Assembly (NCBI RefSeq): GCF_900188315.1
Contig: NZ_LT897781.1
Location: forward strand, 1,426,001 to 1,490,000
Length of the DNA: 64,000 nucleotides
Source: Marinobacter sp. es.042
Lineage (GTDB): Bacteria; Pseudomonadota; Gammaproteobacteria; Pseudomonadales; Oleiphilaceae
Direction: 5' to 3'
Shown here: positions 61,824 through 64,000 of the stretch, one piece after another
How the letters are laid out: every line of letters begins with the position of its first letter
Numbering within the stretch: the first letter of the stretch is position 1
Program-made: the position numbers and the translations under genes
Notes under the pieces: generated by a model
Seen by the model: only the letters and a program-made list of their open reading frames with translations
Databases searched by the model: none
What the model was told of the DNA's origin: nothing

Positions 61824-62612
61824 TTAGCCGATGTTCTGAGTGATGAACTGGAGCATCTGGTCGGTTGTGGAAACCACTTTCGAGTTCATCTCGTAGGCAC
61901 GCTGGGTGGTAATCATATTCACCAGCTCCTCCACCACCTCAACGTTGGACGACTCTACGGAACCCTGCTCGATACTGCCGAGTCCGGCCAGCCCGGGTTC
62001 ACCTTCGGCAGGATCACCACTGGCGTTAGTCGCCTTGAACAGGTTGTTGCCGATGGCCTGCAGGCCCTGGGGGTTGATGAAATCCACCAACGTAATCTGG
62101 CCCAGGTTCACCGGTGCGGCCTGATCGTCCGTTACCGCCGTCACGGTGCCATCTTTACCAATGGTGATATTGGTGGCGTTCTCCGGCACGTTGATGGCGG
62201 GCTCCAGAGGGTAGCCATCCGGGTTCACCACATCGCCATCAGCGTTGAGCTGGAATTGGCCGTCGCGGGTGTAGGCGATCTGGCCATCAGGCAACTGCAC
62301 CTGCAGGAAGCCACGGCCATTGATGGCCATATCCAGTGGCTGCTCTGTAATCTGCAGGTTGCCCTGGGAAAATTGCTTGGCCGTGCCCACAACCCGCACA
62401 CCGGTGCCCAACTGCAGGCCGGAAGGTAGTTCCGAGTTCTGGGTTGTCAGACCACCGGGCTGCCGGTTGATCTGGTACAGAAGATCCTGAAACACGGCTC
62501 TGTCCCGCTTGAAGCCAGTGGTGTTGACGTTCGCCAGGTTGTTGGAAATGGTGGACATGTTGGTGTCCTGAGCGCTCAACCCGGTCTTGCTGACCCATAG
62601 TGCTGGATGCAT
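61824..62612 (-). CDS. flgG: Flagellar distal rod protein
   Basis: The distal rod subunit. It is 262 aa. It begins MHPALWVSKTGLSAQDTNMS with the rod motif STISNNLANVNTTGFKRDR, and ends with the conserved NMITTQRAYEMNSKVVSTTDQM. The D1 region includes GRGFLQVQLPDGQIAYTRDG. It lies 82 bp after flgF. Confidence 0.97.
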   Translation of the reverse strand: MHPALWVSKTGLSAQDTNMSTISNNLANVNTTGFKRDRAVFQDLLYQINRQPGGLTTQNSELPSGLQLGTGVRVVGTAKQFSQGNLQITEQPLDMAINGRGFLQVQLPDGQIAYTRDGQFQLNADGDVVNPDGYPLEPAINVPENATNITIGKDGTVTAVTDDQAAPVNLGQITLVDFINPQGLQAIGNNLFKATNASGDPAEGEPGLAGLGSIEQGSVESSNVEVVEELVNMITTQRAYEMNSKVVSTTDQMLQFITQNIG

Positions 62613-62694
62613 GCTGCTTACTCCTTGCCGGGGGCTGTCAGGCGGCCATTCTTTGCCGCTTCAGGCCCGCCAGGCCAATGTGTTCAGTCGTTAC

Positions 62695-63447
62695 TTAAAG
62701 GTTCTGCAACAGCCGTGCCGTTGCTTCGGAATTCTCGTTCGCGGTGGTCATTACCTTCACCTGCATCTCGTATTGCCGGGACAGCTGGAGGTTGGAGATC
62801 ATCTCTTCCACCGCGTTCACGTTGGAGCTTTCAAGGAATCCTGAGGCAACCCGCTGGTTTGCATCCGGTGGCTCGGGCCCATCCAGAGCCTGATCCGGCT
62901 TTCGGCGCATGTGCCCGTCAAGACCTTTCTCGAGGGCTTCCGGCGGCGGGCTGACTAACTTCAGCCGGTCCACTTCAACCAGCTGGTCCGGTGGCCCACC
63001 GACAGGAACAATTGAGACAGTGCCATCTGCGCCAATCTCGACATTGTCAAAAGGAGGCAGCGCGACCGGCCCACCATTGCCAAGCACCAGTTCGCCATTG
63101 GCAAGGCGCAACAGTCCGTTGACATCCACCTGGAGACTGCCACTACGGGTGAAGACTTCCTCGCCCTGATCGTTCTGAATGGCAAGCCATCCCTCACCTT
63201 CCACAGCCACATCCAGTTTGCGTCCGGTTTCCATCAATGCCCCGGCGGACAGGTCCGTGCCGGGCCTCTCTGTCATGGCATAGGCACGAGTCGGGTGGTG
63301 TTCCCCGTAGACAGGCATACTGCGGGCCTGGGCGAAGTCTTTCTTGAAGCCGGTGGTACTGACGTTCGCCAGGTTATTGGCATGGGCCTGCTGGGCCAGC
63401 ATATTCTGCTTGGCACCAGACATACCGATGTAGAGGGCTTTGTCCAT
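62695..63447 (-). CDS. flgF: Flagellar proximal rod protein FlgF
   Basis: A proximal rod subunit of 250 aa. MDKALYIGMSGAKQNMLAQQ with NNLANVSTTGFKKDFAQ at the N-terminus and FLESSNVNAVEEMISNLQLS with NSEATARLLQNL at the C-terminus match the family. EGEGWLAIQNDQGEEVFTRSG is the central domain. GGAG precedes the ATG at 63447. It follows flgE by 76 bp. Confidence 0.96.
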   Translation of the reverse strand: MDKALYIGMSGAKQNMLAQQAHANNLANVSTTGFKKDFAQARSMPVYGEHHPTRAYAMTERPGTDLSAGALMETGRKLDVAVEGEGWLAIQNDQGEEVFTRSGSLQVDVNGLLRLANGELVLGNGGPVALPPFDNVEIGADGTVSIVPVGGPPDQLVEVDRLKLVSPPPEALEKGLDGHMRRKPDQALDGPEPPDANQRVASGFLESSNVNAVEEMISNLQLSRQYEMQVKVMTTANENSEATARLLQNL

Positions 63448-63523
63448 GGGAAAACTCCTGCCGGAATTTTGACTGTTTCCAGTCTTCCTGCAGGAGTCAT
63501 GCCATTTTCGCTAGATTGCGGGA

Positions 63524-64000
63524 TTAACGGAGGTTGATGATGGTCTGGGTGACCGCATCAGAGGTTTCTATGGTCTTGGCGTTGGCCTGATAGTTCCGCT
63601 GAGCGATGATCAGGTTAACCAGTTCCGCCGACAAGTCCACGTTGGATTCCTCCACCGAGCTGGCCTTGATAGAACCCAGCGTGCCGGTATCCGGGGCACC
63701 AATGATCGGCTGACCGGATTCGAACGTTTCCACCCAGGACGTGTCGCCTACGGGAGACAGACCGTTGGTGTTATTGAACGAGGCCAACGCGACCTGGCCC
63801 AGAGCCTGGGATTGGCCGTTGGTGTATCGGGCAAACAGAACACCTTGATCCGATACGTCCAGACCAGAAAGCCGGCCAGTGGTATAGCCATTCTGCTGTT
63901 GGTCGTTCACGCCAAACGCAGCGCCATATTGCGTTGTGCCACTAAGATTGATCACAAAAGCCGATGTTGTCGGTGGCTCAGGAATGGGTGTTACTACCAC
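63524..64000 (-). CDS. flgE: Flagellar hook protein FlgE, C-terminal part (truncated by window edge)
   Basis: The hook subunit. Only the last 158 residues are in the window. The segment includes GLSPVGDTSWVETFESGQPI and the conserved axial C-terminus SVEESNVDLSAELVNLIIAQ followed by RNYQANAKTIETSDAV. The N-terminal D0 region and the start lie beyond position 64000. It is upstream of flgF in the conserved operon order. Confidence 0.93.
   Translation of the reverse strand: MVVTPIPEPPTTSAFVINLSGTTQYGAAFGVNDQQQNGYTTGRLSGLDVSDQGVLFARYTNGQSQALGQVALASFNNTNGLSPVGDTSWVETFESGQPIIGAPDTGTLGSIKASSVEESNVDLSAELVNLIIAQRNYQANAKTIETSDAVTQTIINLR

Overview
The window reads as a contiguous piece of a gammaproteobacterial chromosome, most like Marinobacter or a near relative in the Pseudomonadales/Alteromonadales. 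This is inferred from gene order, protein lengths (FadB 715 aa, FadA 391 aa, SucA 945 aa) and moderate-to-high GC; no 16S gene is present to confirm it. Almost all of it is dense core genome. I see no insertion sequence, prophage, CRISPR array or restriction/defence island.

Layout. (1) 1-12.1 kb, minus strand: the TCA block sdhCDAB - sucAB - lpd - sucCD, a strong terminator, then the 5' part of trpS. (2) 12.6-13.9 kb, plus strand: gltA, divergent from sdhC, each with a clear sigma70 promoter. (3) 14-21.2 kb: a 3-hydroxyisobutyrate dehydrogenase-family gene, topA, and the fatty-acid beta-oxidation pair fadB-fadA with a PsrA-like palindrome upstream. (4) 21.6-28.3 kb: a secreted protein of unknown function, a universal stress protein, a cysteine-containing unknown protein coupled to the ABC-F ATPase uup, a MOSC protein, tRNA-Gly, an L,D-transpeptidase-like protein and a DUF924 protein. 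(5) 28.3-36.2 kb: a CbiX-like protein, an SDR epimerase, tRNA-Glu, a 50-aa membrane protein under a perfect ANR/FNR box (possibly the cbb3 oxidase subunit CcoM), then a GGDEF-EAL protein followed by ackA-pta. (6) 36.2-48.9 kb, minus strand: trmJ - cysE - iscR - iscS - ndk - rlmN - pilW - rodZ - ispG - hisS - yfgM-like - bamB - der. (7) 49.1-55.7 kb: suhB on the plus strand, then the minus-strand series tRNA-Leu - queA - tgt - yajC - secD - secF. (8) 55.7-64 kb: the distal flagellar rod/hook operon flgE(partial)-F-G-H-I-J-K-L.

Functionally the window joins central carbon metabolism (TCA, beta-oxidation, acetate overflow) to envelope biogenesis (BamB, Sec, RodZ, PilW, flagellum) and tRNA/rRNA modification.

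I found no obvious new multi-gene system. The observations most worth checking are: a SuhB homologue that has lost its metal-binding catalytic residues but keeps its genomic position; an isc locus reduced to iscR-iscS, with an IscS lacking the C-terminal tail that contacts IscU; and the small ANR-controlled membrane protein next to the GGDEF-EAL/ackA/pta cluster. Start codons were adjusted where family length, ribosome binding site or overlap argued for it.
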